NCBI GenBank assembly: GCA_023101725.1
Contig: JALJCO010003968.1
Coordinates: 496,001-560,000, forward strand
Origin: Atherinomorus stipes
Lineage: Eukaryota > Chordata > Actinopteri > Atheriniformes > Atherinidae
Direction: 5' to 3'
DNA: 64,000 nucleotides
Position numbers and translations under genes: made by a program. Below the pieces are notes generated by a model. The model did no database searches. It was not told where the DNA came from and saw only the letters and a list, made by a program, of their open reading frames with translations. Shown here one piece after another: positions 1 through 11,400 of the stretch (the first letter of the stretch is position 1; every line of letters starts with the position of its first letter).

Positions 1-659
1 CCTTATTTAGAGTCATTTAGATGTGCATGCTTATTTAAACTTGCATGTCTGTTAGAATATGTTTAATTTAATGTAAGCAACACTACATGTGTGTCTGGCC
101 TTAAAGCTGTGCTTCTGACTCGTTTTGATGGTACACTGACATTTATTGCACACATTCCTGGAGCCATTGTTGGCCTACAGATTCCCAGGGCTAAGAAACT
201 ACACTTAACAACTTTTTTCCCCCAGCCTGGGGTATATCACATTACAGCTGCATCGTGCTTTATGGCCCTGCATCACACGCCAGCAACTAGATATCAACAC
301 ATTGACTGTTTCAAATGTGATTCAGCTGATTCAGTAAAGAAATGTAATAGGATATAATTGGAAGAAGTGAGGAAAAGTAAAGAAAGGGACAGAGCAAGAG
401 ATAAAACAAGAGTTAACACTGGAATGACTTTTACTGGCTGGAGAGAGCTCAGAAGGTAGAAAGGATGCAAGACAGATCTCAAGTGCCTTCACTAAAGTGT
501 GAAAATCTGCCAAAGTTCAACAGTGTGACTTTAATTTATCATGCTACATTTTGCGGCGGCATGTTTCTTACTTTCTCTTTAAAAGGCTCCCTACTGCACT
601 CTGGCAGACTCTCACAGAGGTGCCCACTAACTACGGCTAATTACCTCAGCTCCGCAAAG

Positions 660-975
660 GAGGTAATGTTCTCGGGAGCGTTGGCTGGTTTGTCTGTCTG
701 TCTGTCAGCAACTCCACGGAAAAAGTACTGGATGGATTGACCTGAAATTTTTATCAGCCATGTGCCTCAGCCCAAGGACAAAGCCATTAAATTTTGGTGA
801 TGATCTGGATCACCTTCTGGATCCTGGAATGTTTTGAAGGATTCTTTATCATTGTGAGATCAGTCATGTTGGAAAGGCTGTTGATGAGGCGCGAGTGCCC
901 CCTTGTGGCAGAAGTATGCAGCTGCGCAATTGAGCACATGATGTCAGGACGCAGAAATGAAACTCATGAGCAGCA
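660..975 (+). repeat. Possible dispersed repeat (class unknown)
   Basis: Starts with a short (GTCT)n run at about 691-704. It continues into a segment about a single-base-variable 'actggatggattgacctgaa' core, with 'ggatcaccttctggatcctgg' type palindromic GGATC words near 806-830. The wording resembles a repeat common in fish genomes, but I cannot assign a family from memory. No second copy was noticed in this window, so repeat status is inferred. Confidence 0.3.
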
Positions 976-1934
976 GTGAGCATGAGGACAGAAGATTGAC
1001 AGATTTCTAGCCAGTTGAATATGGTAAACTGTGTGCGTCTGAGAAGAGCTGTAAGTAACTCGTATTTCTGCCTAAACAGGATGTTTATTATGCCTTTAAA
1101 GTGTCCCTGGCATGAAATTTGTGGTTTTTGAGGTTTTTGATATGTTTTAGTTTCCCCAGCCTGCCTTTAACCCCTTAGGGGTTAAGTTATAGATTAGTGT
1201 TTCCTTTTTCCCTGGATGTGTCTGCCTACATAGCAAAATTAGCATTCACAATTGGGCTGATTGGCAGTTCGGCATATTTACTCCTAGTGCAGCATATAAC
1301 GTCATTTACTTCCAGCCAATTACCCCACTTCCCCAAACTACACTCTCCAAGTCCCTCCCTCCGAGACCTACAACAACAAACCGACAGCATGGCATCCAGT
1401 TCACATCAGAACTGCTCTGTACCTGGCGTACAAAGGACAACACCAACCATTTAGTCCTCCCCACTTCCTCCCCACTGAAAAGCTTATGGGTGGATTTCAT
1501 TTATGCAGGAATGTGCCCGATTGGATATAATTAACAGAAAATCTCCCTGTAGCGCCGTGTCCTCCTCAGGAGCGAAGCTTCAGGTTAAAACAACTTCCAG
1601 CCGCCATGAAGAAACATTAAGTTTCTAATAAATGTTTCTCATCATGTTCATGTCTTTTATCTCTGAGGGAAACTGATGTTTGTGATGATTCTATTATATA
1701 AGTATTCCCTGTGCACATTAACTCGGGTTTGCAATCAGCCCTTCATTATCATCATCATCATCACTGTTTCTGTACTGCTCTGGTCAGATGAAGACCCATC
1801 CAATGTGTAGAACGAGTGTAATTATTCTTTAGTATTAACTATTAACTGAACTCGGTTCACAGGTGAAGTAAATAATTCAGGGAAACTTGTTGCTGGGAAT
1901 ATGATGCCGTTTTCTTCTACACCGGATTCATACT

Positions 1935-2372
1935 TGCACTGCATCTGCGTCCGTGTCGGTTTGGTGACGCCGTCACTGCCGTATGACCTGTATAGGTCCG
2001 CAGAGGCTCAACACGAACTTCTTCAAGCCTGACATGCAGCCGCATTCAACAGAACACAGCAACTCTCTTTTCACTCATGCATGAGTGTGTGGAGAGGCAC
2101 GTGTCTGGAGCCCTGGATACCGCAAGTAACTGCTGAGTGTATGAGCGTCTCCAGGGATCTCTGTATCAGTCCACCTTCTCTCTGCGAGAGCGCCATGTTT
2201 TATCAGATACAGACGTTGGAGAGTCATTGACAACAGAAGCACATGGTGACAAGCGTGCCTTCTGGTCCCGCCCATCGAACCTCGGCCATTGTACACCAGT
2301 GCTAACGGTAGTGCTAACTGTAGCACCTGCGATTCTACAACAAGGCTGAATTAAGGTGAACGATCCTTTCAT
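1935..2372. promoter_or_regulatory. CpG-richer, promoter-like segment (speculative)
   Basis: CpG dinucleotides are clearly more frequent here than in the flanks (for example around 1946-1980 and 2140-2290). The minus strand has a GGGCGGGAC Sp1-like word near 2267 and an ATGGCGCT word near 2192. These are features of vertebrate promoters or first exons, but no exon can be delimited. It might also be part of an old transposon. Confidence 0.18.
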
Positions 2373-3929
2373 AAAGTATTAAGGTACTTAGAGTCTGACT
2401 AAAAAGGGACTAAAAGTCACTGGGAATTTTATGCCACTGGCACGTTAATGTTATTTAGCTGATTTGCTTATTCTGAAGTGTTCCATTCGCCATGTGCCTT
2501 TTTATGCAATTAAGCTAGCTGATCTGTTACAGTATGTGCAACTGTTAGCCTTAACACATACAGTATGCATGTTTAATCCTAACTGTAAGGGATTTATTAG
2601 CAATAATTAATACCTTGAATGTGTTTATTTGCTGAACGAATGTTCCTCGTTGCTTTGTATTTCTGTGTTTATAGACCACACTCACTTACATCCAGGCATT
2701 CCCCTTAACTAGCCCTGGAATTCCTCACCTGTAAGCCTGTCATTTGTTGCATTACTGTGCTGTTGTGATTAAGAGTGACCAGTAAAGGCAGGTAACTGTA
2801 CAAGCGAGTCCTGTGTGTTCTGACCGACACCCAATGGTGAACATCAAACCTCCTAAACAGTCTCACATGAACATCACCCTAATAGGCCAAACTTTTGGAA
2901 TTTTCCCATATAACTCCATACAAATGGCCCGAGTTTTTGGTAAAAAAAAAATTACAAGAAAGGATCTCAATAACTTGAATAATGTTACTAGGATACTAGG
3001 ATCCAGAACACTCAAAAATAAGGGAGTCGAGCTGCTTGGCGGAGGTCTGCGCCCTCAGAGTGCTTTTCTATTTCTGCATGTGTCTTGCTCACAAAGTTTG
3101 ACAACGCTTTAGTAGCCTCATGACATAAACCTTTCTCCAGAATCACAGATTTCCAAGTATGAAAATAAGGTTCATATAGTCAATATTAATTTAACCTTTT
3201 GTGATTGCCCCCCTATAAATCTGAGTTGTGCGCTTTACATTTTGTGTTATATGCTTATATTTAGTCAGTGTTAGAATATTCTTGTTCTGTTTGAATGCTG
3301 AAACTGGCATCAGTAGTATGAAGGAGACTACAAGGAGTGACCCCCACCACCACTAACACCATTCTATCTGTCCTGCACTGACAGTAGAAATTCTGCTGTG
3401 TATATACTTAATAACTGATCTTAGATAAACATAATTCAATCACTAATCACCAACTGAAGCAAATCATTTTGCTTTGGTTCAACTATTCTCTTTTTTGTGA
3501 CTGTTGTATCATAGTGTGAATGCAACAGACCATGGAAAGACAAGATGTTCCATTTTTGGATAACCAGACGTATCTGTACACTTACAGGGCAATACTGTAG
3601 CTACAAGTTTAATTCCCCTCAACCAGTAGGTGTCGTACTAACAATCGCTTACTCAATTAGCATTAGCAAAGTTACAGAAAAAGCTAACCGTTAATTAGCA
3701 TTACTCAATGTTTAATTAACATGTCCAGGAAAAAAAAGGTGGTAACTTCTACGGGGCTTTTGAGCCTCTTTGCTTCCTTCACCCTCATCAGAAATGTAAG
3801 GCAAGGAAGATGCAACTCTTGAGTGAATGCTAATGGTGCAGAATACCTATACTGATATGGTTTTGAGATGTAAATATGTACTTTGTAAACCCATCAAAAT
3901 TGATAAAACAGTTATTTATATGCTGTGGG

Positions 3930-3961
3930 TTTTTTTTTTTTTTTTGGGGGGGGGGGGGGGG
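3930..3961 (+). repeat. T16-G16 homopolymer block
   Basis: Sixteen T are followed directly by sixteen G. The G tract could form a quadruplex and is a likely source of sequencing-length error. Confidence 0.85.
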
Positions 3962-4010
3962 TGAAATAAATACTTTTGTTCTGCACCCTTCAGACGTTCT
4001 GTGGAAGCAT

Positions 4011-4023
4011 TTATATATATACA

Positions 4024-4061
<38 letters not shown>

Positions 4062-4084
4062 TGTATACTGTATTCATATATATA
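4011..4084. repeat. (TA)n microsatellite
   Basis: Nearly pure TA dinucleotide tract, interrupted once by ACAG near 4021 and ending in CTGTATACTG-type imperfect copies. Confidence 0.9.
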
Positions 4085-5359
4085 ATATTGTTTTTTATTG
4101 TTTTTATGAGTTTCATATATAGGTATATTATTTTTTTTATGAGAAAATGTTGTAACTATCGCCTTTAAAGGAAAAATGTACTAGTGATTTTCTGCCAGGA
4201 CGTCTGCTGTTTGCTTGTTTTTTTGTTTGTTTTACAAAATGTAAATTACGAAGACAGTTCATTTTAAGATGCTGCATTTATACAAAGCCATGATCTTTTC
4301 TCCCTTAATGACTAAGAAGTTGGTGAGTGTTGCTGTATCTGTTGAAAATTTAGCTGTGAGGCTTGGCTGTTTAAAATGGTTTAATTCAACCAAGATTTCA
4401 AAGATATTCAATTTTATCAAAGAATACATTTTTTTAAAAGAAAAGAGAAGAAACAAAAACATCTCAACTTAATAAACAATGTAAATATCCCAAACAATCT
4501 AAAAAAAAACATTCATTGTCACTGGATGTTTTGTCTGTTCACTACATCTGTATGTTCATCAGCTGGGCACTGTGCACAGCTTCAGCTGTAAAGCGAGACC
4601 AAAATAGAAACCTGCCCTTCAATGTGACGATGGCATGACAGTGAAAGTGAGAATAGGTGCCGGTTCGGTGTGACAGAGAAGAGAAATGTGTTTGCGAGGT
4701 GAACAGAGGGTCAGGGTTCACTGGTTGGAATGCTGCGCTCCTGCTGTAGTCCAGGTGTGCTGGGGGACTAACACTGTTAATCTTAACAGCCACAGTTGCA
4801 TGCACGGTGGCCCTGCGAGCCCAGGGAAACCCACCAAAAATAGAAAGGGAAAAAAACACATCCTTACTTTTGAAATTATAAAACACAAGTGGAAAAACAT
4901 GACTACTGCATAAAAAAAAATTTGTGCTGTGATTTGTTACAGTTTTGTTGATAAGAGTACGGTTTAGGAGGTCATGGGCAAAAAACATTGTCTGCAAGAT
5001 AAAACAGTTGGAATCTGTTTTGCAAGAAAGCTGTGATATCTGCTAGCTTTCTCACTTTGTTGGATCTCGGCATCAATTGGCACTGATGAGATTTTTAACC
5101 TCCTGACAGGGTGTTATTGTCTTCATGTTCTGTCTTTCATCAACAAAATGTCAACTGAAAATAACTATCAGGAGAATTTCATTATTTCTTATGTCCACAA
5201 TGAAGTGGCTGAAAAGAACGAATTGTGTTGGCAATTTACAGTGAAATGACATCAGCAAATATTAAGCTGAAGTAAATCATGTTTATGATTGCCACATTCT
5301 CATTACTACTACAAATGTTTAGTGTCGGGATGATGCAGAAAAAGCAGTTTGTGCATTTG

Positions 5360-5635
5360 TTACTTCAAAGCTGGACTAATGTAATTCCTCCTTATCAGAC
5401 TGAACCAACATCTCCCCATCAAGACTTGATCTGACTCAAACTGCTGCAGCAAGTGTACTGACAAGAAAACATTCCTATTATATTTGCTCCTCTTCATTGG
5501 TTAGAATCAAGCATAAGAATGCACTTGCTATCATTCGGAAGTTGTTAATTTTATTATTTGCACCCATTGGAATTGGTTTGAATTCTTAGTGGGGGTTTTT
5601 TCCCACTCAAACTAGATTGAGATACAAATGCAGAC
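5360..5635 (+). mobile_element. LINE reverse-transcriptase C-terminal relic
   Basis: Broken translation recalls the C-terminal part of fish L2/CR1-group LINE ORF2: a 'SxTxNVIPPYQTEP' / 'LKLLQQ' stretch where intact elements have DYCN and QNAA motifs, then an 'APLHWLESS'-like piece around 5485-5510 (intact: LHWLPV). It is frameshifted and short, and assigned by motif order only. Confidence 0.4.
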
Positions 5636-6360
5636 AACTTTATTTATTCCCTATAGGGGCAATTCTGTGTGCAGCAGACATTGGTTGCAGCAAAGGACAG
5701 AACATTCTACACACATACACATAAGTTGCACAGGGATCTACAGTATCAAAATAGTGGGCAGAGGATCCAGCTTCAACAACAGAGTGACAAGTGCTCAGCC
5801 AAAATAAATAAATAAAAAGTAAATGAAAGTTTAAAACAACACAAAACAACCCACACTAAACACTGTCTTTCACCTTTTAAAGCCTGATGGGAGAAGGAAT
5901 TAAAAATAATTGCATTTTGGTTTGTTTACCTACTGGGAGCCAGATAGCGCCTCCCAGAGGGCATCAAGTCAAACCAGATTTTATGGACATAATCTGAGTG
6001 ATGGATCATAAACTTCACTTTCTGGAGTACCTGCCTGCACCACAGTGACTGTAGATTACGGACCTGAACACCCATGATCTTGCTTCAAGCTTTCACAATG
6101 CTGGTCAAGCCAGCTTTGTCCTTTACTGACAAACCATAAACCCAACACATAAGAGAAAAGTTTAAAAGACTCAACAAACAAACAAACAAACCATAAAAAC
6201 ACATAAAATAGATTTGGATATATAGCCTCCACATATTTTGTTTTTATCAAATTTTAGTTCAGAGTCAAATATTGTGCCCATGTATTTGTATGTGTTCACA
6301 ATTTCAACCTTTTCACCATGGATGATGCTAAATATTGTTGCTGCACTTCTTGTCACCTTC
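5636..6360 (-). mobile_element. LINE relic, 3' half, antisense
   Basis: Minus-strand translation from 6356 gives 'IHGEKVEIVNTYKYMGTIFD', the region between the RT core and C-terminus of fish non-LTR retrotransposons (typically VxxYKYLGxxxD). It becomes non-coding by about 6170. The plus strand then carries a conserved-looking 3' tail beginning near 5640 ('ttattccctataggggcaat'), a form seen at ends of fish LINE copies. The ORF is truncated and there is no terminal duplication that I could define. Confidence 0.5.
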
Positions 6361-8260
6361 TGGCTGGGATAATCTGTTTCAGCTGTTGTCTCTTAAAATC
6401 CTCTCCCTAAAGCCCCTGTCTGACCAGATTTTCTGTCTAATTGGTCAAAAGTGTCAGTGTGAGACAGTTTTTCTTTGCTTTAGGTGTGCCAAACTAGCCC
6501 CAAGGCAAACATTATGGAAATATTTGACTAGACTACAAACTAGGTATTTCAGGTAGCTCAAGAGTAAAGTTTTTGTGAAAGAACAAGATCTGCTGGTGTG
6601 GACTCTGGTTTTGTAACCCTGCAGACCTTTTAGCTTGAATTCTGTGAAAACAAAGCATTCTCATTCCCTATTCATCGCATACTGCTACTTGGTCAAGCGG
6701 TACTCACATAAGTTTTTTAAATGCGGAGTACAATGGAGAACTCTTCAGCTGCATAATGATAGTTATACTCCTGCAGCAGAAGGTGAAAGACATGCAGCAC
6801 CATCAATGGCCTACATGATGACAGAGGAAACATCATGTTATACAGTTTGTTAAAGGATAACTTTCTTTTTTTTTCAACCTGGACCTTGTATAGAGACTGC
6901 CCCGTCTCTCCCATTACGGATGTATGCCGAAGGGCGACTCAGCGAAACATCTTCCAAAGGAGTCAAAGTAATACAGAAATTTTACTGGAGAGTAAATGCA
7001 CATATAAACACCTAGAAAGAAGGTCCAGGTTGAAAAAAAGGAAAGTTACAGTATCTTTTAATGAAAAGGGGAGGGGGGATAAACAGATTGCTGTTTTTAC
7101 CTCGTGTTTTACCTGTAGATACTGTAAGGCTCCTCTCCTGTGGAACCAGTAACATCTAAGATTCATTATAAGTTTTTCTAACTAAAACAGTTAGTGCCAG
7201 CTCAGCCGACCCTGACCCAAATCCATACAGGAAAATCTCTCAGTGTACTGTATTGAACACCTCACATCTGCTCTTAGTCCTTAATCATGCCACTGTTGCA
7301 TGTGACTGACTTTCTGTTTATTGATTGATGATGCTTTCTACTCAGTAAGGTGCTCTGAATGTCTTTGCCTGATGGATTTGAGTGGACACATGGCAAGAGA
7401 AGAAGACATTAAAACAGACAGACAGCTGTTGTCATGAGTCTTTATCCCTCAGCCTGTCATCCCACCAAATCCACTTGAGACAACTCCTGTATCTGTCAGC
7501 TTCCTTTTGTGGAGAAAATAAAGGTGGTCCTACCCTGCGCACTCAAGTCACAGTTTTTTGTTTTTTTTTCTAGTAGTTCTCAGATGCAACAGAGGCTTCT
7601 CTTCACTCCTGTCCTAAGCTGTCTGACATCACACCATCAAGAAGCAGCAGGGAAACAGAAATGTCGTTACAGAAATAAAGGTTTGCTTTTGATGTTCCTG
7701 CACACTGAGATGTTTGGGGTTTATTTAGACAGCTGAGCTGACACACAGGTTGTGTCCATGTTCATTGTGGAAAGATAACATTTATTTATCTTTTTTTTTT
7801 TCCTTTCTTTCTTTCATTTTGTTAGCAACCTCATTTGAAATCTGTTCATAAAAGGGCTAAATATCTCACATTTGTGTTGACATGCTGTCAAAACCTCGCC
7901 TGTAGTGCTGCACTCAAAGCAACAAACAGTAGAAGTGGAACGTAAACCCTGTTCAGCATGTAAAGAAACAATCTCCTGCTTATCTCACAGACACCAACAC
8001 TGTCTCATTCTCACCATCTCTGCCTGTCTTCCTGTGTATATGTTCGAACATGTTCGAAAAGGTCGTCACCTGTGATACACTTCAGGTGCCTGGGAGGCTC
8101 AGCTGTGATGACTTTTCCTTGAAGCTCAAGTGTGCTGCAGAAGGTGGTAGTTTGTGTCCAGAGAAGCCCAAAAGCTGTAAACACACCTGAGTGATGAGTC
8201 ACGTTTCTGGAGAGCTGGGGCCTACAAATATGCTTTTATCTGACTGTTTGCAAGGAATGC
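6361..8260. other. Non-coding stretch, nothing recognised
   Basis: AT-rich single-copy-looking DNA. Short open frames (for example 6835-7152 plus, 105 codons) show no domain motif and no plausible splice context. Confidence 0.6.
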
Positions 8261-8268
8261 GTCTAGTG

Positions 8269-8404
8269 CAGGGATTCTCAATCCTGGCCGGTGTCCTGCA
8301 GGTTTTCAAAGAGCTTATCTAAGTCTGACTCAGGTGAGTTGCAGCAGGGAGACTTCAAAAACCTGCAGAGCATCGCCCTTGAGGACCAGGGCTGGAAATC
8401 CCTG
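8269..8404. mobile_element. 136-bp hAT-type MITE
   Basis: The element begins CAGGGATTCTCAATCCTGG and ends CCAGGGCTGGAAATCCCTG, so the termini are inverted repeats. Both flanks carry the same 8 bp, GTCTAGTG (8261-8268 and 8405-8412). An exact 8-bp duplication with CAGGG termini is the signature of hAT transposition. The interior also contains inverted CTGCAGGTTTT/AAACCTGCAG words. It is non-autonomous, with no ORF. Confidence 0.8.
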
Positions 8405-8412
8405 GTCTAGTG

Positions 8413-11400
8413 GAAAGTTGTTTTGGAGAGAGAGAGAGACAGAGCACGCTCCTCTCAGGGTGTGGACCATATGGAGGCTATATGTCAGACATATGGCCAA
8501 AGAATCTCTGTCTTCTTCTGGGAGATTCAGGAGAGAAATCATTGGGTGTTAACACAAAGCCTTCATATAGTTTAGTCTGTTGTGTAATTTAGGACATTCT
8601 CTTTTGGCCTTCATAAATTAGAGGTAATTTGAGCTGTGCTATCTTGCAAAAAAAAAAAAAAAAAAATTTTACATTATCAATCTGATCCTCAATAGCACCC
8701 AGTGTAACGTCTTCTAACTTAAAAAAAACTGCAAATTAAACCATGAAAATAGCTCCATGACATTGTTAGTCTTATTTTATTGAACTATAATTGACAATTC
8801 TCAACAACAAACTTGTTTCAACAATAATGCTGCATCCTTTGATGTTACCGTTGTTCTATCATAATGTTAAAATACAAAAAAAGAAAAATGTTTACAGAAA
8901 GTATATTGTTTCTCTTTTCATATTAAATACAGCCAGATTCTGCACAAGAATCTTCATGATGGAAAATATTTGGAAAGTTCTGAGTTTTGAGTTTTCCATG
9001 ATGAAGGATAGAAGAAACACAACCAGACATCAGTCAAGGATTGCTGATGTAAATTTATGATTTCAAGTTAATACATGGTTCTTACAAAGATAAGTAATAG
9101 CAAAATATCTTCTTACGTCACTTGAGTGAGAGCAAAAGTTATAGACTGACTGTTACAGCAGCTAACACAAAACTGAAAATCTGTCTGGTTGCTTGTTAAA
9201 GTCTCAGATTTTTTAATTCTAAGTAATGTAAGAATCATATTTTAAGGTTGTCATTGCAAAGAGGAATTTTAAACCTTCTATTAATCCATTTACCACTGAT
9301 ATTTAGGTAAATAACTGTTATATGACAGGAAATGTTTTGTATGTATAATGACTGGTGAAGCTATGGAGGTTTCAAAATGGGAAAAAAAAGTTGTATATAA
9401 CTCAGAACAAAAACGGACAAAAAAATCAGAGCAATGCAATGAAGGAAAACACATTTTAAAATAGCTGAAACCTGAAGAAATCTAGGTTTATGAATAAAGA
9501 AATCTGATGTTTCCAAAGCATGATATGATCATTTTCCATCAACAGATCTTCTAAATAGCATCCTTAACTGGAAATTATACTAAATTAGTCAAACCAAGCC
9601 ATTCACACCATTGCCAGATAGCCTACTGTTTTTTCCATGTAAGCAGAGAAAACGACGCAACAAGGCAAGACTATAACAGCTTCCCAAGCATCTACATGCA
9701 TATTCATGTAAAATACACAGCTTAGCACAGTCAGGTTGATTTTGCTCCTTTGCACTCGGTGCATTATATATGAGCTTGAGGTGTACTGAGATTTTGGCTA
9801 ATGGACATGTCAAAAAGAGAACATCACACGTCCTCAGTGAGATAAAAGGCTTTGTTTGCTCCCATACGCTTCTCTGGAAAGGTCTTCAAAGCTCTCCGAG
9901 CAGTGTGCATGCATTCTCAGAATATTTGGTAATCCAAAGCTGACCTGACCTCATCATTAAAGCAGACACCACCTCTGATTACAGCTGCATTGCGTCATCA
10001 TGCTAGTAACTTGCCTTGAGATTAGCATGTGGAGAAGTTAAAGAGCAACAGCCCAGGAGTACGGCACACAGCAGACATAAAAATATTTTATTTATTTCTA
10101 CTACTGTAGTATATTAGCAATATACTACAGTTAAAGTTGATTGTGAGTTTTCTTTAGAAAGTTGCAGCTATCATTGATGTTGATCATCTTTGTCAATTTC
10201 CTTTATCTGTCAATTGCATTTTTTGTCAAACTGTCAGTGAGCCATTAATAATGGCACTTATTGTTTAATGGCTTTGTCCAACTGTAAGCTCAAGTGATCG
10301 GATTCCTCTTTTTGTTGTAATTAAAGAAAAGAAAAAAAAATAGCAGCCTCACCTTATTTTGATTCTTTATTTAGAAAAAATTAAAACAGTGAATGGGATT
10401 TTTATTGCAAATTTATTTTCTATGTCACATAGAAGTCACACAGTTGAGCCCTTATAGTACATCTGTTATAATGCAGAACATTTTGCATGCTTGCATTTGT
10501 CTAAAAAGTAGTATGCAATATTTCTTTCTGGTTAACTGTTAATTCAAATTAATTACACACTACATAGTTTAAAAAATCTACACACTGCACTCAATGAATC
10601 CCATGCTGGGCAGCACAGTATCGGCTCTAACCTCCAGAAGTCTTAAAGATGCAGCTACTGGACACCAAATTCCTCTTGCACATGCCTATCTCTGCAGGGT
10701 TCTCTGCACACTAAATGTAAGCTTTCCACCATTTAGGAAGGAGATAACATAAAGTTATGATGAGGGCAGTAAGCGTCTGGAGCCAGCTTTGACAAGAGTA
10801 CCACTTCACTTCAACATGCTCGTAAAAGCATCTAAAGATAGACATGGGTGGTGCAATAAATCAGTTGGAGACCCCGAAGGCCTGACAAGAGAGGAACCCG
10901 AGGTGGCGTAGCTTCGCATGCAGCGGTTAGGTTGCTCCTCACTGCCACTGAGCTAAACCTTTCTCATGGTTCTGTGACCCAGACCTGGTTTTACAGTGTT
11001 TTGCTTCACACTTGGAAGCACTGGAGCTAAATATTTGATGGTTAAAACAGTGATTGGCTAACGGTGCCTCAACAGGACAACCCTCTCATCCCTGCAATGG
11101 CTAGTTTTGGCTTCTTGGCGCCCAAAGGGCCTCCACATTCCTGACTCAGCTGGACATTCAACAGGCCACCACCTGCTGCATGTCAACAGACTACACAGGT
11201 TTAACAACCCCCACTGTCTTCATTGTGAAACCATTTACCGTCACCCTCAACTAGAAAGTGCTGTAAAAGCAGAGTTTGACAGTACTTACGGGACCTGTTA
11301 GTGAAAGTTGTCAAGGAATAACTGGAAAAAAGGAACAGCAGGGGCAAAAGCTTACACGGTAACATGGTTTTTGAATATCTAAATGCAACAAATGATGAAA

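Larger units (their letters stand above)
1..5359. other. Non-coding stretch, no host gene recognised
   Basis: Open frames here are short, lack recognisable domains and have no supporting splice structure. The longest (4542-4997, minus, 151 codons) has a composition typical of chance translation. The stretch contains a possible dispersed repeat (about 660-975), a GC-richer segment (1935-2372) and simple repeats near 3930-4084, listed separately. It could be intergenic, or intron of a gene lying outside the window. Confidence 0.6.

Noticed and set aside
4542..4997. 151-codon minus-strand open frame
   Set aside because: No domain, low-complexity Phe/Ser/His content, no splice sites or conservation cue. 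Most likely chance.
6880..6960. Similarity to 20745-20830 (shared CAGCGAAACATCT word)
   Set aside because: Only a short word is shared and the element edges could not be defined.
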